In this document: one piece after another, positions 37,701 to 52,728 of the stretch
Numbering within the stretch: the stretch's first letter is position 1
How the letters are laid out: every line of letters begins with the position of its first letter
NCBI GenBank assembly: GCA_951394045.1
Contig: OX595985.1
Coordinates: 5,208,001 to 5,272,000, forward strand
Length of the DNA stretch: 64,000 bases
From: Nitzschia sp. DOCU1
Lineage: Eukaryota > Bacillariophyta > Bacillariophyceae > Bacillariales > Bacillariaceae
Reading direction: 5' to 3'
Position numbers and translations under genes: made by a program
Notes under the pieces: generated by a model
What the model was told of the DNA's origin: nothing
The model's input: the letters and a program-made list of their open reading frames with translations, nothing else
Databases searched by the model: none

Positions 37701-40700
37701 TGGCCTTGGGGAGCAGCACTGTTGTTCATGCGATCGGTAATTGCATGGATGAAAGCTGCTGTTCCCGAGAACATTATCCCAAAAATTATGGTAAATGACT
37801 ATTGCATTATAAGCATGTTCACTACACTTAATTACCGTGTCTCTGAAGCAAGGATGGTGCAAGCGCCCCTGGAGCATGCCGGATTTGTATCCACCTTGGA
37901 GGCTGATTCCCACGCAGATACCTTTGTTGCAGGGAAGAATTGCGTGGCAATCAATTATACGGAGCGCACCTGCGATGTCCAGCCATACTCAGACGAGTAT
38001 AAGCCGATGAGGAATGTTCCCGTCATCACGGCTGCAACAGGGTTCACCTCATCACAAGGACTCAATTACATCTTGGTTTTCCCCGAGGCACTGTACATGC
38101 CTACATTGGAGCATAGCTTGTTCAATCCCAACCAGCTCCGAGACTTTGGCACCACTGTCCAGGACCACCCATACAGCCACGAGCCCATGAATATCACTTC
38201 GGCAGATGGGGCCTTCACAGCATGCCTGCAGTCCAAGGGGACCGACATTTACCTGAAGACATGGTCGCCATCAACAGCTGATCTGAGCGCATACCCACAT
38301 ATCGTGTTGTGCGCAGCAGTGCCATGGAACCCCAGACAAGTCAGGTTCCCTGGGATATCATCACACGAGCAAGAGGAACTTGAGAGCAGGAGCATCCAGG
38401 CTGTTGCGATAGAGCAAGAGGCGGATTTTGGAATTGGGCATGAAATAATTGAGGATACCTGGTACAGCCCGGCCGAGTTTCGGAAATGTATAGTTGCGTC
38501 AGCTCGAATCACCAGCAACGATTACGAAAAAATTGCAGCCCAAAGGAAAGTAATGCAAAACGTTGCTACAGCATTACCACCAATGCCAGGGCCCACTTGG
38601 ACAATCGGGACATCATGCCAGGCCACACGTTCCTGTCAAGTGAGCGACACTCCCGAACGACGCCCGAGGAACTAGCAGAACGCTGGGGCCTCAGCATTGC
38701 CCAGGCCTCACTGACCCTCAGAGCAACGACCAGAAAATTGGTGCGGTCAGCGCTGATGCCACTTGCGAGAAGATATCGCGTCGATCGAATGTTCCAGGCC
38801 AATAGGCTCCAGGGGACCTTCGCAACAGACACCATGGACATGCGGTGCAATGCCATCAGCGGTGAGAGGTACTGTCAAGTGTTCGCCAATAAGGACTTCT
38901 TTGCAGCGGCTTATGTCATTGAAAGGAAGTCAGACGCACACGAGCCAATCGATAGCTTTGTGGCTGATTTCGGAGCCCCTGAAGTTCTGATCAGTGACGG
39001 CTCTGGGGAACAAGTCGGTAGGCACTCCAAATTTCAGCAGAAGCTTTGCAAGTTTAAAATACAGCACAAGACAGCCGAACGTGACCGGCCAAACCAGAAC
39101 CCAGCAGAAGGAGTAATCAGGGAAGTCCGGAAGAAATGGTACCGGCAAATATTTCGGACCAACTGCCCGAGGAGACTGTGGAGCTTTGGCATACCCTACG
39201 TATGTGCCATCATGAGGATGACAGCAAGCTACTTGGGGAGACTGCAAGGGAGGACCCCAATAGAGTCTCTGATGGGGGAGACCCCTGACATCTCCGAGTA
39301 CCTTGACTTCGGGTTCTATGACCTAGTTTGGTTCAAAGAAGACTCGGGACTGGGTGAAGTGAAACTTGGTCGATTCCTGGACGTGTCCCATAAGGTGGGC
39401 TCGTTGATGAGCTACTTCATATTACCCGTTTCAGGAGTACCAATATCTCGCACTACTGTCCAGCGAGTTACCGAGGCCGAGAAATCAAACGCGGTGCACA
39501 AGGCAAGGATTGAGGTTTTGACAAGGCCATAGCAACCCGGTTTAAGGAGGAACGATTGGGAAGGCACGGGGACAAGCCTGGGCACAGATCATTGAAAGTG
39601 ACCCCGCCTTTGCCGAAGAATTTGCGTCAACGTTTGACAACCCTGATGTGCCGGAAGCTGATGAAACCTTTGACCCAGATTCGTATGATTCATATATCAA
39701 CATGGAACTGGCCATGCCACGTCCAGATGGACCAGAAGTGACCATGAAGGCAAGCCCATTGGTACAGCCCACCCCAACAACCCGATGTTGGACACGAGGC
39801 TATATGAGGTTGAGTACATCGATGGACACAAGGCTGCGCTAGCGGCCAATGTTATTGCTGAAAACATGTTTGCCCAGTTAGACCATGATGGCCACAGGCA
39901 AATATTGTTTGATTCCATCATTGGGCACCAAAACGATGGCACCCACGTGCGGAAAAAGGATGCATTTGTCACGTCCTCCAATGGGGTGCACCGACGAAAG
40001 GAGACCACCAAGGGGTGGGAAATACAAATATTGTGGAAAGATGGCTCCACGACATGGTCCAAGTTGAAGGATGCCAAGGATTCATACCCAGCACAAGTTG
40101 CGGAGTATGCAGTCGAGAACAGGATAGATGAAATCCCAGCATTTAAATGGTGGATCCCATTTGTCCTGACAAAGAGGGACCGAATTATTGCGAAGACAAA
40201 GACGTCATATTGGCAAAGAACTCACAAGTATGGGTTGGAAGTGCCAAAGTCCTACAGTGACTGCGTCAGAATTGACAAAGAGAATGGGAACTCCTTGTGG
40301 CAGGAGGCGGTTCGAAAAGAAATGACTGTCGTAAGGCAGGCCTTCGAGGTGCATGAGGGTGATGTGTCCGCACTGGTTGGATACCAGAAGATTGGTGTCC
40401 ATTTTGTGTTTGATATAAAACTGTCGGAGAATTTCCGAAGGAAAGCGAGGCTTGTTGCTGATGGGCACAAGACCCGGACACCATCATCACTCACCTATTC
40501 ATCTGTCGTATCCAGAGACTCTGTCCGAATCGCACTCACAGTGGCAGCCCTGAACGCCCTGGACATTCTGGTGTGTGACATTGAAGGAGCCTATCTCACT
40601 GCCAAGTGCCGAGAGAGGATTTACATCAGGGCAGGGCCCGAGTTTGGTTCAGAGGAAGGGACTATTATGATCATCAAGATGGCATTGTATGGTCTCAAAT

Positions 40701-41920
40701 CATCTGGTGCGGCATTCAGGTCAAAATTGGCGGGAGTGTTGCATGATATGGGCTACAGGCCGTCGTTAGCTGACCCAGATGTCTGGCTCAAGGCGGCTGC
40801 AAAGCCATGCGGATTCGAATACTATGAAATTGTTTTATGCTACGTTGATGATGTCATGGTCATCAGTCATGACCCAGGGCGCACCATCTTGGAAATACAG
40901 GCAGTCTTCAAGCTGAAAGGTGACAAAGCATCCCCTCCTGATATGTATTTGGGAGCAAACATTGAGAAGAAGATTAATTCTCAGGGGACTGCATGCTGGA
41001 CCATCTCACCAGAAAAATACGTAAATGCATCCGTTGCTAATATCGAAGAGAAGCTGTCAAAGGATGGCCTCAGATTGCCGAGCAAATGCCTGACACCAAT
41101 GATGAGTGGCTACCACCCAGCAGACGACACCACCGTGGAATTATCTGCTGATGGTGTTTCATTATATCAGGAGCTCATTGGTGTATTACGATGGGCAGTT
41201 GAGATTGGTCGCTTGGATATCCTGTTGGAGGTTGCATTGTTATCGTCTCACCTTGCTCTTCCTCGACAGGGACACTTGGAGCAAGTGTATCATATATTCG
41301 GTTACATGAAGACGGCACCAAAGCGAACGTTGTATTTGGACCCAGATCATCCAATGATCTCAGAAGATCGGTTTTCCAGCTACGATTGGACAGACTTCTA
41401 TCGTAATGCAGAGGACCTGTTACCTCCGAATATGCCAAAGCCAAGAGGACGAGCATTCTCTACCCACTGTTTTGTTGATTCTGACCACGCGGGGGACAAA
41501 GTAACGAGGAGATCGCAGACAGGGATCCTACTGTTCTGCAACCGTGCCCCAATCATCGCCTTCAGCAAGCGACAAAACTCCGTGGAGACAAGCACATACG
41601 GTTTGGAGCTGGTAGCAATGCGGCAGGCAATTGAATTAGTGAGGTCGTTGCGGTACAAGTTAAGAATGTTCGGAATCCCTATCGAGGGACCCACGAATAT
41701 TTTCTGTGATAACGAGTCAGTGTACAAGAATACATCAATTCCGGAGTCCGTGGTATCAAAGAAGCAGCACAGCATCTCGTACCATGCGGCACGAGAAGCA
41801 GTTGCAAGCAAGGTTGTCAGAATAGCCAAGGAAGGAAAGGACACTAACCTGGCAGACCTCTTTACAAAAGTCATGGCGAGACCAAAACGAGAGGGGCGGT
41901 TGGATCGGTTCATGTATTAG
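37701..41920 (+). pseudogene. pol: Pol of element E, frameshifted
   Basis: Open past the gag TGA: protease block LEADSHADTFVAGKN, then a frameshift near 38640. The helix-turn-helix-like TPEELAERWGLSIAQ and integrase core (ATDTMDMR, VLISDGSGEQ, QNPAEGVIREV) follow, to a TAG at 39530-39532. Two more frame changes lie between 39540 and 39790. From 39785 it is open: YEVEYIDGHKAALAANVIAE, reverse transcriptase (CDIEGAYLTAK, YGLKSSGAAF, CYVDDVMVIS) and RNase H (FVDSDHAGD, ETSTYGLEL, FCDNESVYKN, NLADLFTKVM). It is related to A/B/D in layout and motifs but far apart in sequence. Confidence 0.85.
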
Positions 41921-42008
41921 TGAAGAGGAAGGAAGCAGCCTAGTCAGTTGGCAGATCAAAGGTGATCATTGAGGGACTATGATGTCAAGTCTCAGCGATC
42001 AAGGGGAC

Positions 42009-42260
42009 CGAATTAATCCGACCAGTCTGCATATGCGTGCTGTGCGCATATGCGATATCCACATTCGAACACATCTGAGGCAAGCAGAACAAGCGCCTAA
42101 CCGTGCTAGGCACGGAACGACAGAGAAGGCCACGAAGAATATGAATGGTTAGGAGACCAATTGTTTGGTTTCCTTTCTCACATCTTTTTGTTTTAACGAT
42201 TAGGTAGCTGCACCTTTATTACTATTATTCCAACTGAGCTAGCTCGATACGGGAGCATCA
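42009..42260 (+). repeat. 3' LTR of element E
   Basis: Begins CGAATTAATC directly after the polypurine tract AAGGGGAC and includes a 44-base segment with TGCATATGCG...GCATATGCG repeats that is absent from the 5' copy. Confidence 0.75.
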
Positions 42261-43730
42261 TTTCGCCCAAAATACAGTGACCGCTGGCTACGCTCTGCCG
42301 CCAACGAATTTGGACGATTGGCCCAGGGTGTGGGTGATCGCATTAAAGGCACCGACACCATCCGATTCATCAGCAAAACCGACGTGCCAACAGGGCGAAG
42401 TGAGACGTATGCCAGATTTGTGTGCGATGTGCGACCCCAGAAAGAAGAAAAAGAGCGCACGCGACTTACCGTAGGAGGCAACCTCATCGACTACCCAGGG
42501 GATGTCAGTTCACCGACGGCCGATCTCACCACGTTCAAGATGCGATGTCTTATCAACCCCACAGGCCAAAATGATGTCCCTAGACATTAGCAACTTTTAC
42601 CTCAACACGCCATTGGACCGGCCCGAGTACATGAAACTGCCCCTTGCCCTGATCCGGCAGGAAATCATCGACCAATACAACCTCACAACGTTGGTGGATT
42701 CAAAGGGATACATCCACATCCAAATCAACAAAGGAATGTACGGCCTGCCACAATTGGGAAAACTAGCCAATGACCTACTCCAACAACGTTTGGCCCCACA
42801 TGGCTATCGCCCCTGCCGTCACACTCCAGGCCTCTGGCGACACGATGCAAAACAACTCTCCTTTGTGTTGGTTGTCGACGATTTCGCAGTAAAGTACATC
42901 AACAAACAGGACGCTGATGATTTGCTCCACATCCTTAAACAACACTACGAAATCAAAGTGGATTGGGACGCCTCACTATTTTGTGGAATCACCGTGGACT
43001 GGGACTACCGCCTCCGCCGAGCCCGCCTGTCTATGCCCAAATACATTTCCACCATGCTCAAAGAACTCTGCCATCCAATGCCCATCAAGCCGCAATTTGC
43101 CCCCCATCCACACAATCCACCGAAATACGGAGCCGACAGCCAGATAATGGAAGCACCAGCCCCAACCGAAGCACTCCCGCCACATGAAGCTAAATTGATC
43201 CCACACATCATTGGCAAATTGATGTATTATGGCCGAGCGGTTGACTCCACTCTCCTCGTCGCCCTCAGCTCCCTCTCCTCTGAACAAAACAAGCCCACAC
43301 GGCATACCCAGAGTAAAATCCACCAGCTGCTGGATTACTGCGCCACCAATCCAGATGCCGCCCTGGAATACCGGGCCTCGGGCATGATCCTTCACACCCA
43401 CAGTGATGCAGGGTATCACAACGAAACTGGTGCCCGAAGCCGGAGCGGAGGACACCACTTCCTTTCAGACTCCGTGGACCCACTGGCAGCCAAACCCAAT
43501 GGTGCCATTTTGAATCCGATGACAATCATCCGTCACGTCGCCTCCAGTGCTGCCGAAGCTGAAACTGGCCCAGCCTTCATCAACTGTCGCGAAGCCCTCC
43601 CACTGCGCATCACCCTTGAAGAAATGGGCTACCCGCAACCACCGACTCCCGTCTTACTGGACAACACTACCGCGCATGGGTTCATCATCAGCAGTATCAA
43701 GCAAAAGCGCACACGAGCGATGGACATGCG
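42261..43730 (+). pseudogene. pol: Copia-type pol K: RT and most of RNase H (split by J)
   Basis: The segment starts inside pol (GVGDRIKGTDTIRFISK, RFVCDVRPQKEEKERTRLTV). Near 42565 a small deletion shifts the frame between KMRCLIN and AKMMSLDISNFYLNTP. The rest is open: GMYGLPQLGKLANDLL, the active-site region VVDDFAVKY (where most copia elements have YVDDFL-like), MPKYISTMLKEL, GKLMYYGRAVDSTLL and the RNase H stretch THSDAGYHNE. It ends at the J LTR, and the protein resumes at 49465 as MRYHWLRDREAQ. This is a distinct lineage from A-H. Confidence 0.8.
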
Positions 43731-44346
43731 TGCCATACCCCACAGAGACGCATAAATAGTTTAGTCCTTTTAGTCACATACGCTGATAGTCTTAGTAGTC
43801 ATAGACGAACGGAGTCGTCCGTTGGACGGATGACGTACAGACGGCTAACGGACACGAACGCGAACGAACGATGACGTCGTCGCTGACGGCGCACCGACGC
43901 AGCGATCAAAGGAGTCGCAGCATTACACATGGAAGCGCTCTGTAGTGTATTGCATAGTAACATTCGACTAACTCATAGAGTCCCTTGCCAACGGCATGCC
44001 TACAATCTAAGTAGTAAATATTCATCGCCCAATAGAGGAGATGTATTTAGGGCAAGGAAATAATTCAGACCATGGGTATCGAGGAGTCGTAGCTAGCCAA
44101 GACTTGGGACGCCTAGTTACAGGCGACGCTATCGGCGAATCGACGTATTCGAATAAATAAATATATGCGCGTTACTTACGCGCAGGGAAAGTCGTTCACA
44201 AAATGAACGACCGGTCGCAAATATTTGAAAGACAAAAATCTTTCCTCTCGTCAATCTTGTTGTTGGAAGTCAAGCTATAGAACATAACATAGGTCTCACA
44301 ATTACAATCGTCTTTATTTCTTTATCGTCACCCCCGGGATAGGGCA
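43731..44346 (+). repeat. 5' LTR of gypsy J
   Basis: TGCCATACCCC to CCCGGGATAGGGCA, TG...CA ends with a short inverted repeat (TGCC/GGCA). Confidence 0.93.
43831..43877 (+). promoter_or_regulatory. Paired TGACGT motifs in the gypsy LTR
   Basis: TGACGT occurs at 43831-43836 and 43872-43877, the second within TGACGTCGTC. The second is kept in the M and P LTRs; the first reads CGACGT in M. They resemble CRE-type bZIP sites. A role in LTR transcription is inferred. Confidence 0.35.
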
Positions 44347-44347
44347 C

Positions 44348-44359
44348 AGTTTTAAAACT
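44348..44359 (+). other. 12-base palindrome at the primer-site position of J
   Basis: AGTTTTAAAACT starts two bases after the LTR, where a primer-binding site is expected. CGGGA before the LTR end can also pair with TCCCG just after it. No tRNA 3'-end complement (TGG...) is visible. M and P share it. Confidence 0.5.
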
Positions 44360-44371
44360 CCCGTCTAGGTT

Positions 44372-48823
<4,452 letters not shown>

Positions 48824-48835
48824 CCGAACTGTTCC

Positions 48836-48848
48836 ATAGGGAAGCGGG
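48836..48848 (+). other. Polypurine tract of gypsy J
   Basis: TAGGGAAGCGGG-type run directly before the 3' LTR; M has the same tract. Confidence 0.6.
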
Positions 48849-49464
48849 TGCCATACCCCACAGAGACGCATAAATAGTTTAGTCCTTTTAGTCACATACG
48901 CTGATAGTCTTAGTAGTCATAGACGAACGGAGTCGTCCGTTGGACGGATGACGTACAGACGGCTAACGGACACGAACGCGAACGAACGATGACGTCGTCG
49001 CTGACGGCGCACCGACGCAGCGATCAAAGGAGTCGCAGCGTTACACATGGAAGCGCTCTGTAGTGTATTGCATAGTAACATTCGACTAACTCATAGAGTC
49101 CCTTGCCAACGGCATGCCTACAATCTAAGTAGTAAATATTCATCGCCCAATAGAGGAGATGTATTTAGGGCAAGGAAATAATTCAGACCATGGGTATCGA
49201 GGAGTCGTAGCTAGCCAAGACTTGGGACGCCTAGTTACAGGCGACGCTATCGGCGAATCGACGTATTCGAATAAATAAATATATGCGCGTTACTTACGCG
49301 CAGGGAAAGTCGTTCACAAAATGAACGACCGGTCGCAAATATTTGAAAGACAAAAATCTTTCCTCTCGTCAATCTTGTTGTTGGAAGTCAAGCTATAGAA
49401 CATAACATAGGTCTCACAATTACAATCGTCTTTATTTCTTTATCGTCACCCCCGGGATAGGGCA
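48849..49464 (+). repeat. 3' LTR of gypsy J
   Basis: 616 bp, one difference from the 5' copy, followed by TSD ATGCG. Confidence 0.93.
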
Positions 49465-49698
49465 ATGCGCTATCACTGGCTTCGCGATCGTGAAGCGCAA
49501 CAACAGTTCAAATTCCATTGGGCTCCCGCCAAATACAACAAAGCAGATTACTTCACCAAGCACTTCCCGCCCTCTCATCATCAACAGGTTCGAATATGTT
49601 CTTCAACTGAAAACGTCGACAAAAATTCAAAATTTTCCCTCCGATTCCCGATCGAACACGGTTACGCCCCAGGCATATGCACTGCGAGGGTGTGCTAA
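49465..49698 (+). pseudogene. pol: Copia-type pol K, RNase H C-terminus
   Basis: Directly after the J TSD the frame reads MRYHWLRDREAQQQFKFHWA and then NKADYFTKHFPPSHH, the classic end of copia RNase H (ADxxTK). It completes the protein broken at 43730 (KRTRAMD / MRYHW). The frame runs on to a stop at 49698. Confidence 0.8.
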
Positions 49699-50107
49699 TC
49701 CTAGCATTATCCAGCACATATGCCCACACCGGCCGGACACCCGACTCCGTCCGTTGGCCGCATTGGTGAGCGGGCCAGCCAATATCAGACCGTTATCTTC
49801 CGTTTGCGCGCCATTCATGGTTGGCCCGGCGCGCCACTCGAAACCCTCATTACCAATAACCCCATTATTTAGTAATCTCCCGTTTCTCGTCACTACGTCA
49901 AATACGTGATATTAGCACCAATAGCCTTGTCGCGTCGGATTCCGCCTGCCAATGCTCGGGTTGCGCGCCAAAGTACATAAAATCCAAAATCGGATGAAAA
50001 AGAAAGAGGGCCTTCAAAAGAGGCGGGAAAACACAGTTCACGAGAACACCGCAAGTAGACCCCAACTATCTTGTTCACTCTCGAGAGTATACGAAAGCGT
50101 AATAAGG
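49699..50107 (+). other. Intergenic: K tail to sulfotransferase 5' region
   Basis: No gene or repeat recognised. It presumably holds K's 3' LTR and the sulfotransferase promoter, but I cannot place either. An in-frame upstream ATG at 49952 exists (see the gene). Confidence 0.4.
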
Positions 50108-51373
50108 ATGGCAGCATCGGGAATTTCGGCTAATACTAATCGGCGGCGGGGAGGAATGATGAGACCCATCATGGTAGGGTTGGTTGTCGCTTGGGTGTTG
50201 TTGGCTAGCAAGTCAGACACGCAAATGCGAAGACCAGGCAAAATGATGAAACTCAAAGAGCCGAGGATGAGTTATGGTGGAGGTGGAGAGCTGCTCGATG
50301 TTGCCAGGAGTGAGCCGCAAAAAAAATCTCAAACTGTGGTCCTCCAGGCTCGTGGTGACGGTCACAGTCATGTTGACAATTTGGAATCAGACCTTTTCCT
50401 CAGGAGTACTAGTTCCTACTCCGCACCAGAACCAGAGTTTGATGAAAGCCGGCTCATTGATTTCGGGGTGGTTGGTTTTCCAAAGTGTGGAACTACGTTT
50501 TTGCTGAGGAATTTTTTTGGAAAGTCGGAACAAGTTTTTATGGCTGCTGGGGGCAAGGAATTCCAAGAGTTGCATCCGAAAGATTTGGACAAACTACTGG
50601 CCACGTTTCGTCCACATATAGGTGATACTGCTTCCAGTAGTGGAGCTCCCGTGCGACGAGGGTTCAAACATCCAATGGTCTTAATGGACCAGCCGCGGTT
50701 GAAAAACCTACAAGATAATTTTCCCACGATGAAATTCGTTGTGACGCTCCGACACCCCGTCTCGTGGTTCGAATCGTTTTACAATCACAGATTGCGAGAG
50801 GGGTACCCCATGCCACCGCCACACAAAACAATCGGTTTGTGTGGTGAGGCATGCAGAGACAAGGGTCCCTTCGGTCAATGTATCCAAAACGAGAGTCCTT
50901 TTTGCTCGGGGTATTCCAATTACCATCAGTACTTGTCTAGGATGGGATACACTGGTTTGGATACTGAGGAGGAACTGTCGCTCTTGGGACATCATAAGAT
51001 GGAGATTTTCAACTTTTCTCAAACCAAACTGTTTTTGAGCGAAATCGGACAAATGGATGGCAAAAATATGACTGTCGCCCAAAGTTTCACTCGAACGATG
51101 GAACGTTTTCTGGACTTGCAAGAGCAGGCGTTACCGGATATCCAGCCTTACAAAATGCCCAAGTACACCTGGACTAAGGAGCAGCAAGAGGGACGTATTG
51201 ATATCTGCGACGACGAGTATGATTACATCCGGGTCCACTTGTTAGATGTGGGCAGCAAGGCTGGCCTTTGGATTGAAAAATATTTTTTGAAGTCGCCACA
51301 CGTCGTAGTGGTAGATCGCGAGGATTTGGTAAATCGGATACGGCGCTGGGGAGTGGATCCCTGCAAGTCGTAA
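50108..51373 (+). CDS. Sulfotransferase-family protein, probable Golgi type II membrane protein
   Basis: The only probable host gene in the window. The product is 421 residues from ATG 50108 (context aggATGG); the frame also contains an ATG at 49952 that would add 52 basic residues, but its context is weaker. Residues about 20-34 (PIMVGLVVAWVLLAS) form a hydrophobic segment after a basic N-terminus, a type II signal anchor. A low-complexity stem follows. At about 121-137 is VVGFPKCGTTFLLRNFF, the 5'-phosphosulfate-binding loop. At about 213-226 is TLRHPVSWFESFYN, the 3'-phosphate-binding motif. It should transfer sulfate from PAPS to a glycan or protein in the secretory pathway; the acceptor cannot be read from sequence. 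Cys-rich CGEACRDKGPFGQC and Asn-X-Ser/Thr sites (NESP excluded) fit a luminal domain. No intron is apparent. Confidence 0.82.
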   Translation: MAASGISANTNRRRGGMMRPIMVGLVVAWVLLASKSDTQMRRPGKMMKLKEPRMSYGGGGELLDVARSEPQKKSQTVVLQARGDGHSHVDNLESDLFLRSTSSYSAPEPEFDESRLIDFGVVGFPKCGTTFLLRNFFGKSEQVFMAAGGKEFQELHPKDLDKLLATFRPHIGDTASSSGAPVRRGFKHPMVLMDQPRLKNLQDNFPTMKFVVTLRHPVSWFESFYNHRLREGYPMPPPHKTIGLCGEACRDKGPFGQCIQNESPFCSGYSNYHQYLSRMGYTGLDTEEELSLLGHHKMEIFNFSQTKLFLSEIGQMDGKNMTVAQSFTRTMERFLDLQEQALPDIQPYKMPKYTWTKEQQEGRIDICDDEYDYIRVHLLDVGSKAGLWIEKYFLKSPHVVVVDREDLVNRIRRWGVDPCKS

Positions 51374-52036
51374 GGGGTGTGTGTCACTCTAGGATTGATC
51401 TGCAGGTCCATGTACAACTGCTGCTACCAACTACGCGTTGTAGAGCAAAAACTATCTCTCGGCGGAGCATGCCTGCTTCTTTCTTGTTGTTCGCTCTTAG
51501 TCAAAGTCCAGGAAGCTCTGCGCTTCTTATTGTCTCCATCATCATCGCACAGCTCACTATCCTCATCCAACAGTGACCTCTTAATAACATCCTAGAAGAC
51601 ATGTTTTGCGTGTTCTTCAAGGGTGCTCAACTCTTTCATCATTTCAGTTTCGTTGCGTTGCGTGGCAATCTTCATGGCGTTCTTGACTGCCTTGAGGATT
51701 CCAACTTCCCCACTGGGGATTTTCGATCGCGTGGATGGGCAAAGTTTCCTTAGTGACGGATGGAATTTTGATTAGCTCGATTTAGCGCGAAGCACGGAAT
51801 CGCTTTCTGGTAAACTAAGATCCCTGCTACTAGACAGCCACCAGGATCGCCTTGGATCTCTCTGAAAGATCTGTAAGCTGATGCTCCACGAGCTGCATGA
51901 CTACCTTCACTCAACAAATAATACCACTTCTCTAGCTAGCTAGATCTGCTAGAGCCATAGCAGTGCCAGCCACATCACTGCTAATGTTCTACTTATTTCT
52001 TGTTCTGTTACTTTATAACTTGAGCGGCTGGGGCGT
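51374..52036 (+). other. Intergenic, 3' side of the sulfotransferase
   Basis: No coding frame or repeat I recognise. A Ser-rich open stretch exists at 51377-51595, but it looks like chance. Confidence 0.4.
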
Positions 52037-52393
52037 CGGCTGTGACGGATCCAAAGGCCCTACAGCTTCTGTACAAGATGTCTCAAGACGCCCAAGCGGG
52101 GGAAGAACGACAAGCTAAGATCTTTGACGCCCACTACTCCAAAGTCGAGATGGAAAAGTTCGTAGACTCACTCGACTACTTAACTAAGGAGCAACGAGCG
52201 GAGCTACTAGCTGAACTGAAGCAGCACCCCACACTATTTGGTGGCGGATTAGGTAAACTAAAAATAGATCCAATTCGTCTAGAGTTAAAAGAAGGAGCAA
52301 AGCCATATCATGCTAAGCCATTCGGCATTCCTCATGCGTACGAACAAACGACGCGAAAAAAAATCGAACGATTCGAAAAACTTGGAATCTGGA
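52037..52393 (+). pseudogene. Gypsy pol fragment (J family)
   Basis: Begins VTDPKALQLLYKMSQDAQ and runs through DPIRLELKEGAKPYHAKP to KLGIW, corresponding to J about 46032-46396 with a few codons missing. It stops exactly at the D LTR. No gypsy LTR is attached. Confidence 0.85.
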
Positions 52394-52546
52394 CGAGAAA
52401 TCATCGACTGAGTGACTCAGAGCCACTCAAAACGTAACAAGAGTAATAAGTCATCACAACAAAATATTATGGCATTACCGCGCGGGATACGAACACCCGG
52501 CTTGACTAACTAGACTAAACCATGCCACTCCTTCGGGGAAATAACG
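52394..52546 (-). repeat. 3' LTR of element D
   Basis: 153 bp, identical to 58902-59054. Confidence 0.92.
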
Positions 52547-52728
52547 GTCCCCTCGATGGGAGACGGAGCTAGGAGTCCGATCACATCGTACTATCTGCAT
52601 CCAAGATTAACTTCCAATAACAACCACCATCACGAAATAAATACAACCGAGGTACCTGCCCCACCGCAGGACGTCCAACACGAATGGCCAACAAGTTTAG
52701 GCCACCCCCTCGACGAGTCAGACGCGAC

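Larger units (their letters stand above)
35900..42260 (+). mobile_element. Copia element E (CoDi-like), decayed
   Basis: LTR, primer site TGGTTTATCAGA, short leader, gag, TGA, pol, LTR. The two LTRs share CGAATTAATC at the start and GGGAGCATCA at the end, differ by about eight substitutions, and the right one has a 44-base segment the left lacks, so E is older than A, B, D, G and J. No TSD is visible: the left flank is H pol on the minus strand, the right is K pol on the plus strand. Confidence 0.85.

Noticed and set aside
49952..50107. Upstream in-frame ATG for the sulfotransferase
   Set aside because: Weaker start context, and the added 52 residues are basic and precede a good signal anchor. 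Kept as an alternative only.
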